In this document: positions 17,464 to 28,096 of the stretch, piece by piece
Numbering within the stretch: the first letter of the stretch is position 1
Layout of the letters: every line of letters begins with the position of its first letter
From: Kallotenue papyrolyticum
GTDB lineage: Bacteria > Chloroflexota > Chloroflexia > Chloroflexales > Kallotenuaceae
Reading direction: 5' to 3'
NCBI RefSeq assembly: GCF_000526415.1
Contig: NZ_JAGA01000003.1
Span: 248,001-312,000 of the forward strand
DNA length: 64,000 bases
Program-made: the position numbers and the translations under genes
Notes under the pieces: model-generated
The model's input: the letters and a program-made list of their open reading frames with translations, nothing else
Told to the model about the DNA's origin: nothing
Database searches by the model: none

Positions 17464-18615
17464 TCAGTACTTGGGCAGCGAAGGATCGACCTCATCGGCC
17501 CAGCGCAGAATGCCACCCTCCAGGTTGCGCACGTTGCGGAAGCCGGCGTCGCGCAGCAGACGCGTCGCCTGCGCCGAACGCGCGCCGCTGCGGCAGTGCA
17601 CCACGATCGGCGCGTCGCGCTCCAGCTCGTGCAGGTGCGCCGGCAGCGTCGCCAGCGGGATCAGCCGCGCGCCAGGCAGGTGGGCGATCTCCCACTCGTG
17701 CGGCTCGCGCACATCGATCACCAGCGGCGGCGTGTCGCTCTGCAACAGGGCCTGCAGCTCGCGCGGCGTGATGCGCTGCTCAGGCGGCAACTCCACGCTC
17801 TGGGGTGTGATGCCGCAGAAGGCCTGATAGTCGATCAGCTCGGTCACGGTCGGATGCGCGCCGCACACCGGGCAGTTGGGATCCTTGCGCAGCTTCAGCT
17901 CGCGGAAGCGCATCTGTAGCGCATCGTAGAGCAGCAAGCGCCCCACCAGCGGCTCGCCGATGCCCATGATCAGCTTGATCGCCTCGGTCGCCTGGATCGT
18001 CCCGATCACGCCGGGCAGCACACCCAGCACGCCGCCCTCGGCGCAGCTCGGCACCAGGCCAGGCGGTGGCGGCTCGGGGTACAGGCAGCGGTAGCACGGC
18101 CCTTCCTTGACGCCAAAGACCGAGGCCTGGCCCTCGAAGCGAAAGATCGAGCCATAGACGTTGGGCTTGCCCAGCATCACACAGGCATCGTTGACCAGGT
18201 AGCGCGTCGGGAAGTTGTCGGTGCCATCGATCACGAGGTCGTAGTCGTTGATGATCGCCAAGGCGTTGTCCGACGTCAGGCCAGTCTGGTAGCCGGTGAT
18301 CTCGATCAAGGGATTGAGATCGAGCAAGCGCCGCCGCGCCGACTCCAGTTTGGCCACGCCCAGCGTGCTCGTGCCGTGGATCACCTGGCGCTGCAGATTC
18401 GACTCATCTACCACATCGAAATCGACAATGCCGAGGTGGCCGACACCCGCCGCGGCCAGGTACAGCGCCGCCGGCGCGCCCAGGCCGCCCGCGCCGATCA
18501 ACAGCACGCTGGCCTGCTTGAGCTTGAGCTGCCCGCTCATGCCCACTTCGGGCATGATCAGGTGGCGGCTGTAGCGGCGAATTTCTTCATTCGAAAGCGT
18601 TGTTACGTCAATCAT
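17464..18615 (-). CDS. moeZ: Adenylyltransferase/sulfurtransferase MoeZ-type (ThiF/MoeB + rhodanese)
   Basis: 383 residues. The N-terminal E1-like domain (about 1-250) has the ATP site GAGGLGAPAALYLAAAGVG, the Mg-binding segment DGTDNFPTRY, two zinc Cys pairs (CYRCLYP and CPVCG) and NLQRQ. The C-terminal rhodanese domain (about 285-383) carries the active Cys in VVHCRSGARSAQ. It adenylates the C-terminal Gly-Gly of a ubiquitin-like carrier and converts it to a thiocarboxylate. Next to cysO, mec and cysM, its carrier is probably CysO, as for MoeZ in Mycobacterium. It may also serve molybdopterin synthesis. 57 nt downstream of cysO in the same operon. Confidence 0.92.
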   Translation of the reverse strand: MIDVTTLSNEEIRRYSRHLIMPEVGMSGQLKLKQASVLLIGAGGLGAPAALYLAAAGVGHLGIVDFDVVDESNLQRQVIHGTSTLGVAKLESARRRLLDLNPLIEITGYQTGLTSDNALAIINDYDLVIDGTDNFPTRYLVNDACVMLGKPNVYGSIFRFEGQASVFGVKEGPCYRCLYPEPPPPGLVPSCAEGGVLGVLPGVIGTIQATEAIKLIMGIGEPLVGRLLLYDALQMRFRELKLRKDPNCPVCGAHPTVTELIDYQAFCGITPQSVELPPEQRITPRELQALLQSDTPPLVIDVREPHEWEIAHLPGARLIPLATLPAHLHELERDAPIVVHCRSGARSAQATRLLRDAGFRNVRNLEGGILRWADEVDPSLPKY

Positions 18616-18672
18616 AGCGTACTCGCATGCGCGGGGATCGCGGCCCGGTGCGCGGGCTGCAATCCATCGCGC

Positions 18673-18948
18673 TTAGCCGCCGGCGATCGCCGGAATAATG
18701 CTCAGCTCATCGCGCTCGCCGACGGGCGTTTCCAGGCCCTCGAGGTAGCGCACGTCGTCGTCGTTGCGGTACAGATTGACGAACGAGCGCAGCCGGCCCT
18801 CGCCATCGAAGAGCTGCTGGCCCAACTCCGGATACTGCGCCACCACCTGGCGCAGGGCATCGCCTACGGTCGCGCCCTCGACCGTCAGGCGGCTCTGCCC
18901 GCCGGTGTACTGGCGCAGCGCGGTTGGAACAATAACCGTCACAGCCAT
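18673..18948 (-). CDS. cysO: CysO-type ubiquitin-like sulfur carrier (MoaD/ThiS fold)
   Basis: 91 residues, beta-grasp fold, ending in the essential Gly-Gly (IPAIAGG). Length and the FVNLYRNDDDVRYLEGLETPVGERDELSIIP region match CysO rather than MoaD, which is shorter. The thiocarboxylated tail is attacked by the CysM-bound aminoacrylate to form CysO-cysteine. The start codon follows directly on the mec stop (TAGATG), with AGGAGG inside mec. Molybdopterin MoaD is the alternative, but the gene context speaks for cysteine synthesis. Confidence 0.9.
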   Translation of the reverse strand: MAVTVIVPTALRQYTGGQSRLTVEGATVGDALRQVVAQYPELGQQLFDGEGRLRSFVNLYRNDDDVRYLEGLETPVGERDELSIIPAIAGG

Positions 18949-19422
18949 CTATGCCTCCTGTATGCGCAACTCTTCCGCCAGCCAGCGCGCGCCATCGCTG
19001 GAGAGCGTGGCGCTGGCGATCGCGTCCGGTTGCCCGTTGATCACCGAAACGATCACGAACGAAAAGTGCGGCCCGCCGCCGACGCCGGACGCACCGACGC
19101 GATCGCGCTCAGACGGCCAGGCCCGGTCGTCGGGATGGGAATGGTAGCAGCCGACGATCTCCAGGTCGCGTCGCGCCGCGGCACGCTGCGCCCGCAAGTA
19201 CTCGCCCGGCGCGATGTAGAAGCGATCGCGTTTGGAGTGCGCCGCCTCGTCCGCGCTCAGCGCCACCGTCGCATCCCAGGCGTTGACCACCGGCCAGACC
19301 TCCAGCGCCACGCGCCGCTCGGCTTCGATGCGCCCGATCAGCAGCCCGCAACACTCCTCCGGATAGCTGCTGCGCGCCTGTTCTTCGATCGCTGCCCGTA
19401 CGTGTGGCGTGATCACCAACAT
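18949..19422 (-). CDS. mec: JAMM-domain metallopeptidase, CysO-cysteine hydrolase (Mec-type)
   Basis: 157 residues. The zinc JAMM motif is complete: a Glu in PEECCGLLIG, then CYHSHPDDRAWPSERDR (HxHP, Ser, Asp). It is the single-domain prokaryotic Mov34/MPN enzyme that removes cysteine from the CysO C-terminus. It lies 9 nt after cysM and abuts cysO, the same gene order logic as the mycobacterial mec-cysO-cysM cluster. The assignment rests on motif plus context; other JAMM enzymes cut other ubiquitin-like proteins. Confidence 0.9.
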   Translation of the reverse strand: MLVITPHVRAAIEEQARSSYPEECCGLLIGRIEAERRVALEVWPVVNAWDATVALSADEAAHSKRDRFYIAPGEYLRAQRAAARRDLEIVGCYHSHPDDRAWPSERDRVGASGVGGGPHFSFVIVSVINGQPDAIASATLSSDGARWLAEELRIQEA

Positions 19423-19431
19423 AGGTCCTCG

Positions 19432-20403
19432 CTAGATGCCATCGCCCGCCAGACACTCCTGTGCCGGCGCGTCCCAAAAGCGCTCGCTGAGATACTTGGC
19501 GGCGCTGTCGCACAGCACCGTAACGACCACACCGGCCTCCAGCTCGCGCGCGACCTTGAGCGCCGCCGCGACATTGGCGCCAGCGGAGATGCCCACCAGC
19601 AGCCCCTCCAACCGCGCCAGGCAGCGCGTCATCTCATAGGCCTCCTCGGTGGTGACCGTCAGCGTGCGATCCGCCAGCGCGGCATCGTACAGACCGGGCA
19701 CCAACGCCGTGGAGGCCATATGCTTGACGCCCTCGATCGCGTGGAAGGGACCGTCGGGCTGCACCGCGATCAACTGCGTCGTCGGCTTCAGCTCGCGCAG
19801 CCGCCGCCCCACGCCGGTAAACGTGCCGCTGGTGCCCAGCGCGGCCACGAAATGCGTTACCTGGCCGGCGGTCTGCTCCCAGATCTCCGGCGCGGTGGTC
19901 TCGTAGTGCGCCTGCGCGTTGGCCGGGTTGTTGTACTGATCGGGGTAGAAATAGCGCTCCGGCTGCTGCGCCACCAGCTCGCGAATGGTGCGGATCGCCA
20001 GATCCATGCCCTCGGCGGCGTCCGTGAGGATCAGCTCGGCGCCTAGCGCGCGCAGCACGCGCTTGCGCTCCGGTGAGGCATTTTCGGGCATGGCGACGGT
20101 GACGCCGTAGCCCAGCGCCGCGCCGATGGTGGCGTAGGCAATGCCGGTGTTGCCGCTGGTTGCATCGGCGATGCGCATGCCGGGCCGCAACGCGCCACTG
20201 CGTTCGCCGGCGCGAATCATCCACAACGCGGCGCGATCCTTGACCGATCCACCGGGGTTGTACCACTCGGCCTTGGCGTACAGCTCCACCGCCGGCGGCA
20301 GGCCTCGTGTCACGCGCCTTAGGCGCAGCAGCGGCGTGTGGCCCACCAGCTCAAGCAGGCTCGCCTGCGCTGCGCGCGTTGTTCCGTTCTGTCGCGCTCC
20401 CAT
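19432..20403 (-). CDS. cysM: Cysteine synthase CysM, probably CysO-dependent
   Basis: 323 residues from ATG 20403, the same length as mycobacterial CysM; an ATG at 20412 is possible. PLP enzyme: Lys in PGGSVKDRAAL, phosphate-binding loop ALGTSGTFTGVGRRL, asparagine loop TSGNTGIAYA. The C-terminal region (LCDSAAKYLSERFW) matches the CysM group, which uses O-phosphoserine and CysO-thiocarboxylate rather than O-acetylserine and sulfide. First gene of the operon. The promoter -10 lies only about 23 nt upstream of this ATG, so the 5' leader is very short. Confidence 0.92.
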   Translation of the reverse strand: MGARQNGTTRAAQASLLELVGHTPLLRLRRVTRGLPPAVELYAKAEWYNPGGSVKDRAALWMIRAGERSGALRPGMRIADATSGNTGIAYATIGAALGYGVTVAMPENASPERKRVLRALGAELILTDAAEGMDLAIRTIRELVAQQPERYFYPDQYNNPANAQAHYETTAPEIWEQTAGQVTHFVAALGTSGTFTGVGRRLRELKPTTQLIAVQPDGPFHAIEGVKHMASTALVPGLYDAALADRTLTVTTEEAYEMTRCLARLEGLLVGISAGANVAAALKVARELEAGVVVTVLCDSAAKYLSERFWDAPAQECLAGDGI

Positions 20404-20425
20404 AGCCCACATCCTGCTCAAGGGT

Positions 20426-20454
20426 AATATAAGTTCGCAGCATAACAATGTCAA
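20426..20454 (-). promoter_or_regulatory. Promoter of the cysM-mec-cysO-moeZ operon
   Basis: Minus-strand TTGACA (20449-20454), 17 nt, TATATT (20426-20431). The predicted RNA start is about 7-16 nt before the candidate start codons, so the mRNA is almost leaderless. Confidence 0.8.
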
Positions 20455-20530
20455 GAAAGGCCGCTCCCTTGCCGGCAGCAGTACACTGATGGCAGCAGCA
20501 CGGCAACGCTACGTGCATCGGAGGCATGCC

Positions 20531-21319
20531 ATGACGCTACGGCTCGATCATCTGGTGATTCTGGTCCACGACCTCGAGGCGGCCATGCGCGACTACCGCG
20601 CGCTTGGCTTCCGCGTCACGCCTGGCGGCGTCCACGCCGACGGCCTGACCCACAACGCGCTGATCCCCCTGGCCGACGGATGCTACCTCGAACTGATCGC
20701 CTTTGTCGATCCCGACGATCCGCGCGACAACCTCTGGGGCTGGCGCCGGCATCTGGCCGCCGGCGGCGGGCTGATCGATTACTGTCTGGCATCGGACGAT
20801 CTCGAAGCCGATGTCGCGCGCATGCGCGCGCGGGGGCTGAACGTGAACGGTCCGAGCGAGGGTGGGCGTCTTCGACCCGACGGCACGCAGCTACGCTGGC
20901 GCAGCGCGCAGATCTGGCAGACCGGTCGCGCGCTGCCGTTTCTGATCCAAGACCTGACGCCGCGCGACTGGCGCGTGCCCGCAGGCGAGGCGGCACAGCA
21001 TGCCAACGGCGTAGTCGGCGTACGCGAAGTGGTGATCGCCGTGGCCGATCTGGCGCGCGTCGCCACGCTCTTCGCCGCCATGAGCGACCTGCGCGCCGCA
21101 CCGATCATCAGCGATGCGCGGCTGGAGGCGCAGCGCGCCGCCTTTCATCTGGACGAACAGTGCATCGTGTTTGCCGAACCGGCCGCGCCGCACAGCCCGC
21201 TGCAGCACCATCTCCAACGCGCCGGCGTGGGACCTTTTGAAGCGGTGTTGCTCGCCGAGGATCGGCCCAGGCTGCTCGATACGCGCCTGACGCACGGCGC
21301 GCGCCTGCGCATCGGCTGA
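20531..21319 (+). CDS. VOC-family (glyoxalase-like) protein
   Basis: 262 residues, ATG preceded by GGAGG. Begins with the vicinal-oxygen-chelate pattern RLDHLVILVHDLEAAMRDYRAL, with His as the first metal ligand, and YLELIAFVDP carries the Glu typical of the glyoxalase-like domain PF13468. A second module begins near GVVGVREVVIAVADLARV. No substrate can be named. Divergent from cysM and convergent with maltokinase, with only 1 nt between the two stop codons. Confidence 0.8.
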   Translation: MTLRLDHLVILVHDLEAAMRDYRALGFRVTPGGVHADGLTHNALIPLADGCYLELIAFVDPDDPRDNLWGWRRHLAAGGGLIDYCLASDDLEADVARMRARGLNVNGPSEGGRLRPDGTQLRWRSAQIWQTGRALPFLIQDLTPRDWRVPAGEAAQHANGVVGVREVVIAVADLARVATLFAAMSDLRAAPIISDARLEAQRAAFHLDEQCIVFAEPAAPHSPLQHHLQRAGVGPFEAVLLAEDRPRLLDTRLTHGARLRIG

Positions 21320-21320
21320 C

Positions 21321-22825
21321 TCACAACACGCGCTGGATGCCGGCCAGCGGGATCGGCAGCCAGTCGGGACGATTGTTCAGCTCGTAGCGCACTTCGTAGA
21401 GCGCCTTCTCCAGCTCGAAGGCAGCCAGCGCGGCGTTGAAGACCTCCGCATCGCGCGGCACGAACGGGGCCGCCGCGGTCGCGGCGCGGTAGCCCTGCAG
21501 AAACGCGCCCCGCGCTTCGCTCTCCCAGGCCAGCGCCCAGGGCGCGAGATCGACATCGCGGCGCGTCGCGGTGCGCAGGCTGCTCTGCGCGGCATAGCTC
21601 AGCGAGCGCAGCATGCCGGCGACATCCTTCAGCGGCGAGCCATGCGCGCGGCGCTCCGCCAGCGGACGCAGCGGCTCGCCCTCGAAGTCGAGGATCAGAA
21701 AGCCGCGCTCGCTAACCAACACCTGGCCGAGGTGGTAGTCGCCGTGGTAGCGCGTCAACAGCACGCCGGCCTGCGCCAGGCGCTCCAGCCCGGCAATGCG
21801 CTGCCGAATGCGCTCGCGCGCGGCCAGCAGTGTCTCCACCACCGCCAGCAGATCGTCGGGCAATGCCCCGCGACGCGCGGCGAGCAGCTCCAACGTCGCC
21901 TCGGCCTGCGCGTGGAGCGCCTGCTGCCAGGCGCGCGCCTGGGCTTCGTCCAGCGGTCGCGGCGCGAAATCGGGATCAGCGGCATCGCCGGCCAGGGCGC
22001 GATGCAGCTTGCCGGTCAGGCGGCCCAACTCGCGCAGCTCATCGAGCAGCACGGCGGCCAGCCGGCGCGTCTGCTCGGCGCGATTCAGCGTTGCATCCGT
22101 GGGCACGGCTTCATAGAAGGCAGCCAGACGCTGCAGCGTGTAATCCCAGGCATCGCCGCGGTTGGGCACGAACTCCTGCAGGATCGCCAGCGAATGTTCC
22201 ACGCCGTCGCGCCAGTAGCTGAGGCTGCCGAGCAGCGCCGGCGTGTGGCGAAAGCCGACCCGCGTCAGGAAGCGCGAGACCTCGACATCGGGATTAACGC
22301 CGGCGACAACGCGCCGAAAACACTTCAGGATCGCCTGGTGGTCGTAAATGATCGAGGTGTTGCTCTGCTCGGCAGCGACCAGCCGGATCTCGCGCAGCGG
22401 CGGCGGTGCGGCGCGTAGCGCGGCTTCGGGTGCGAAGGTGATGCGCCCGTGCGTCAGCGGCAGATCCTCACCGCTCAGCAGGCGCGTCATCAGCAGGCGT
22501 TGAAACGCCTCGTGCTGAAAGGCATCGTGGATCTGCCAGACCACACCGTCCTGTGTCAGCGTGGCGGCGGCGGGCGCGCGCACGCCCACCGGAAGCGCCT
22601 CGCGCGTGGCCAGCAGCGGCAACAGCAGCAGCTCCTCGAAGCCGTCGGCGTAGCGCGCGCGCGCCAGGGCGATGATCGCCGGCTCCGCTAGCGGCAGCGC
22701 GCCCCAGTCGCTCACCGTCAGTTCGGTAAGTTGGCGTCCCTTGCTGCTGAACCAGCGCCGGTCGCGCAGCCAGGCCACGGGGATCTGCGGCAGCGCCGCG
22801 ACCAGCGCGCTTGGCGCGAGCTGTG

Positions 22826-22829
<4 letters not shown>
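21321..22829 (-). CDS. mak: Maltokinase
   Basis: 502 residues from ATG 22829, overlapping the glgE stop as ATGA. Phosphorylates maltose at C1 with ATP to give alpha-maltose-1-phosphate for GlgE. The N-terminal cap resembles maltokinase (WLRDRRWFSSKGR). The aminoglycoside-kinase-like core shows the lysine strand AILKCFRRV, the catalytic loop TRYHGDYHLGQVL and the Mg-binding FLILDFEGEP, and DVAGMLRSLSYAA is typical of Pep2/Mak. The strict overlap with glgE supports a two-step glucan-building unit. Trehalose synthase, the usual maltose source, is not in the window. Confidence 0.93.
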
Positions 22830-24841
<2,012 letters not shown>

Positions 24842-25020
24842 ACTGCTCCTCGGGACTGACTATCTGGCGTTGTGCTCCATCAGGATGGGTGCCACGGCGC
24901 GTGGCGCGGCCGGCTGCTGCCATTGATACACCAAGATGCGCTTCTGCGCAACCGACCGCACAGCGCAGCGCATTCTAAGGTAAGATAGCACCAACACGCA
25001 TCAGAGGAAGACAGACGGTT

Positions 25021-26532
25021 ATGGATGATCGACGCACTAGCGGCATTCTCCTGCACCCTACCTCGCTGCCAGGTCGCGGCATCGGCGAACTGGGCGCGTC
25101 CGCAGAACGCTTCATTGACTGGCTAGCCCGCGCCGGACAGCAGCGCTGGCAGATCATGCCGCTCGGCCCGACCGGCTACGGCGATTCGCCGTACGCCTCG
25201 CTCTCGGCGCTGGCCGGCAATCCGCTGCTGATCGCGCTGGATCGGCTGGTCGAGGCCGGGCTGCTCCAGCCCGCCGATCTGGAGCGCGCGCCCGCACTGC
25301 CCGACGACCACGTCGACTTCGGCGCGGTGATCGGCTGGAAGATGAACGTGCTGCAGCGCGCCTACGCCAACTTCCGCGCCGGCGCGGCGCCCGCGCAGCA
25401 GGCCGCGTTTGAGGCCTTTCTGAGCCAGCACCAGAGCTGGCTGGAGGACTATGCCCTGTTCATGGCGCTCAAAGAGGCGCACGGCGGCGCGCCCTGGAAC
25501 CAGTGGAACGCGGCCCTGGTGCGTCGCGACCCGGCAGCGCTGGCCCAGGCACGCGAGCGGCTGGCCGAACGCATCCGCTTTCAGCAGTTCCTGCAGTGGC
25601 TGTTCTTCACGCACTGGCTGGAGATCAAGCGCTACGCCAACCAGCATGGCGTCCGCATCATCGGAGATATTCCGATCTTCGTGGCCTACGACAGCGCCGA
25701 TGTGTGGGCCAATCCCGAGCTGTTTTTTCTGGACGACGCCGGCAATCCGACGGTGGTGGCGGGCGTGCCGCCGGATTACTTCAGCGCCACCGGCCAACGC
25801 TGGGGCAACCCGCTCTACCGCTGGGACGTGCTGGAACGGCGCGGCTACGACTGGTGGATCGAGCGTTTCCGGCTGACGCTGCTGCTGGTGGATATCGTGC
25901 GCCTCGACCACTTCCGCGGCTTTGTGGCCTACTGGGAGGTGCCCGCCGCCGAGGAGACCGCCGTCAACGGGCGCTGGGTGCCGGGGCCAGGTCGCGCGCT
26001 CTTCGACGCGCTGCGCAAAGCCCTGGGCCGCGTGCCGATCATCGCCGAAGACCTGGGCCTGATCACCCCCGACGTCCACGCCCTGCGCCAGGAGCTGGGC
26101 GTTCCGGGCATGGCCGTACTGCACTTCGCCTGGGGCGATACCGCCGACAACCTCTACTTGCCGCACAATCACGAGCGCAACCTGGTGGTCTATACCGGCA
26201 CGCACGACAACGACACCACCGTCGGCTGGTGGCACGCCCTGGACGAGCGCACGCGCGCGCATGTGCAGCGCTACCTGGGCATTCATGGCCACGACATCGC
26301 CTGGGACCTGATCCGCGTGGCGCTGATGTCGGTCGCCGAAACGGCGATCATCCCCATGCAGGACGTGCTCAGCCTGGGCAGCGAGGCGCGCATGAACATG
26401 CCGGGCCGGCTGGGCGGCAACTGGAGCTGGCGCGTGCGCGCGGAGCAGCTCAGCGAGGCAACCGCGCAACGGCTCGCCGACCTCAGCGCGCTGTACGGCC
26501 GCACACCCCGCATGGACGGCACGGGCGCGTGA
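25021..26532 (+). CDS. malQ: 4-alpha-glucanotransferase (amylomaltase, GH77)
   Basis: 503 residues, the bacterial amylomaltase length. Transfers glucan chains between maltodextrins. The start ILLHPTSLPGRGIGELG is typical. The catalytic residues are the Asp in VDIVRLDHFRGFVAYW (nucleophile), the Glu in IIAEDLGLIT (acid/base) and the Asp in YTGTHDNDT. The tail shows the family's LGSEARMNMPGRLGGNWSWR. Divergent from glgE-mak with a 180-nt gap that holds a TAAGAT hexamer about 35 nt upstream of the start but no clear -35. It would supply or recycle maltodextrin acceptors for GlgE. Confidence 0.96.
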   Translation: MDDRRTSGILLHPTSLPGRGIGELGASAERFIDWLARAGQQRWQIMPLGPTGYGDSPYASLSALAGNPLLIALDRLVEAGLLQPADLERAPALPDDHVDFGAVIGWKMNVLQRAYANFRAGAAPAQQAAFEAFLSQHQSWLEDYALFMALKEAHGGAPWNQWNAALVRRDPAALAQARERLAERIRFQQFLQWLFFTHWLEIKRYANQHGVRIIGDIPIFVAYDSADVWANPELFFLDDAGNPTVVAGVPPDYFSATGQRWGNPLYRWDVLERRGYDWWIERFRLTLLLVDIVRLDHFRGFVAYWEVPAAEETAVNGRWVPGPGRALFDALRKALGRVPIIAEDLGLITPDVHALRQELGVPGMAVLHFAWGDTADNLYLPHNHERNLVVYTGTHDNDTTVGWWHALDERTRAHVQRYLGIHGHDIAWDLIRVALMSVAETAIIPMQDVLSLGSEARMNMPGRLGGNWSWRVRAEQLSEATAQRLADLSALYGRTPRMDGTGA

Positions 26533-26593
26533 AGCGCGGCAGGAGCAGCGTACCGGTTGGGGCAGCCCGAAAGTGCCAGCCGCAAACGATACC

Positions 26594-26622
26594 TTGTCGT
26601 AGAAATGTAAAGATGCTATGAT
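26594..26622 (+). promoter_or_regulatory. Promoter upstream of maf
   Basis: TTGTCG (26594-26599), 17 nt, TATGAT (26617-26622), 38 nt before the maf start and after the malQ stop. It would drive the four overlapping genes maf to the TolB-like lipoprotein. Confidence 0.6.
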
Positions 26623-26660
26623 GCATGCTCAGAAGCACGCTGCTGGAGTGAACGATTGAC

Positions 26661-27365
26661 GTGGCCGAAAAACGGTTACCATCGGCAGGCCTGACGCTGG
26701 CCTCAGCCTCGCCGCGGCGGCGCGAGCTGCTGCGCTATCTCACGCCCGACTTCGTGGTGACGGCCACCGAGGCCGAAGAGCAGGACTGGATGCCGCCGCC
26801 GGCGATCGTGGCGGCGCTGCCGCCCTTTCCGCTCGATCTCCGCACCCATCCCACGCTGCTGGCCTGGCGCAAAGTGATGGCCGCGCGCGACAGCGGCGTG
26901 AGCGGGCGCGTGCTCGGCGCCGACACGATCGTGGTGATCGACGACCTGGTGCTCAACAAGCCGCGCGATGCCGCCGAGGCCGCGAGCATGCTGCGCCGCC
27001 TGGCGGGGCGCACCCACCGCGTCTATACCGGCGTGATCGGCCTGCCGGAGCACGACGCGCCGCCGGTGCTGGGCCTGGAAGCCGCCGAGGTGCGCATGGC
27101 GCCCCTCAGCGAGGCCGAGATCGCCGCCTATGTCGCCACCGGCGAACCGCTGGACAAAGCCGGCGCCTACGGCATTCAGGGCCTGGGCGGGCGTCTGGTC
27201 GAGGAGGTGATCGGGTCCTACACCTGCGTGGTTGGGCTCCCACTGGGCCTGACACATCGCATCCTGAGCGAGCTTGGGGTTGCGGGGCTGGCCAACCCCG
27301 AGACGGCATTTCGACGCTGGCTGGCCGACCATCACAGGAGACCGCCTCGATGTACCGCACCATAA
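26661..27365 (+). CDS. maf: Maf-family nucleoside triphosphate pyrophosphatase
   Basis: 234 residues from GTG 26661. Hydrolyses non-canonical or modified nucleotides to monophosphates and may affect cell division. The signature LTLASASPRRRELLRYL opens the protein; GADTIVVIDD and the GAYGIQGLGG stretch complete the active site. An insertion around residues 40-70 (EEQDWMPPPAIVAALPPFPLDL) is not seen in standard Maf proteins and makes this one somewhat longer. The 3' end overlaps the response regulator start by 16 nt. Confidence 0.9.
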   Translation: MAEKRLPSAGLTLASASPRRRELLRYLTPDFVVTATEAEEQDWMPPPAIVAALPPFPLDLRTHPTLLAWRKVMAARDSGVSGRVLGADTIVVIDDLVLNKPRDAAEAASMLRRLAGRTHRVYTGVIGLPEHDAPPVLGLEAAEVRMAPLSEAEIAAYVATGEPLDKAGAYGIQGLGGRLVEEVIGSYTCVVGLPLGLTHRILSELGVAGLANPETAFRRWLADHHRRPPRCTAP

Positions 27366-28096
27366 ACATCCTGATCGTGGACGACCATCCCCTGTTTCGG
27401 CAGGGCGTGCGCTACAGCCTCCAGGACGAGCACGACATCAAAGTCGTGGGCGATGCGTCAACAGCGGAAGAGGCGCTCCAGTTCATCAGCCTGTCGCCGC
27501 CCGACGTAGCGATCGTGGACATCAACCTGCCGGGCATGAACGGGCTGGAGCTGACGCGGCAGATCCACCGCACCTACCCGAGCCTGGGCGTGATCGTGCT
27601 CTCGATGCACGAGAGCGACGAACAGGCCTTCAACGCGCTGCGCGCCGGCGCGGCAGCCTACTACTCCAAGGACATCAGCTCGGTACAGTTGGCGCAGGTG
27701 ATCCGGCGCGTTGCGCGCGGCGAGTACGTGATCAACGAAGTTATGTTCGACGAGCCCAAGGTGGCGCAGCGCATTCTGACGCAGTTTCGCGATCTGCACC
27801 AGAGCGTCACTACCGAGGCCGACGTTGATTTCACGCTCTTCTCGCCGCTCAGCGATCGCGAGATCGAAGTGCTGGAGAAGATCGCCGCCGGCCACTCCAA
27901 CAAGGAGATCGCCGATAGCCTCTCGATCAGCACGCAGACGGTCAAGAACCATATCTCGTCGATCCTGCGCAAGCTGTCGCTCAACGACCGCACGCAGGCC
28001 GTGATCTACGCCCTGCGCCGCGGCTGGATCAACGCGCCGCTGGACACGCCGCCGCCGCCGTTGCGCCTGCCTGATGTCGAGGATGCGGAAGCGTGA
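27350..28096 (+). CDS. NarL/FixJ-type (LuxR) response regulator
   Basis: 248 residues. Receiver domain with acidic pair DD (11-12) and phosphoacceptor Asp57 in VAIVDINLPGMNG; then a LuxR helix-turn-helix, LSDREIEVLEKIAAGHSNKEIADSLSISTQTVKNHISSILRKL. A linker of about 40 residues separates the two. No histidine kinase lies beside it; the nearest kinase gene is 20 kb away. It overlaps maf at the 5' end and the lipid-kinase gene at the 3' end (GTGA), so it is co-translated with metabolic genes, which is unusual for a regulator. Confidence 0.92.
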   Translation: MYRTINILIVDDHPLFRQGVRYSLQDEHDIKVVGDASTAEEALQFISLSPPDVAIVDINLPGMNGLELTRQIHRTYPSLGVIVLSMHESDEQAFNALRAGAAAYYSKDISSVQLAQVIRRVARGEYVINEVMFDEPKVAQRILTQFRDLHQSVTTEADVDFTLFSPLSDREIEVLEKIAAGHSNKEIADSLSISTQTVKNHISSILRKLSLNDRTQAVIYALRRGWINAPLDTPPPPLRLPDVEDAEA

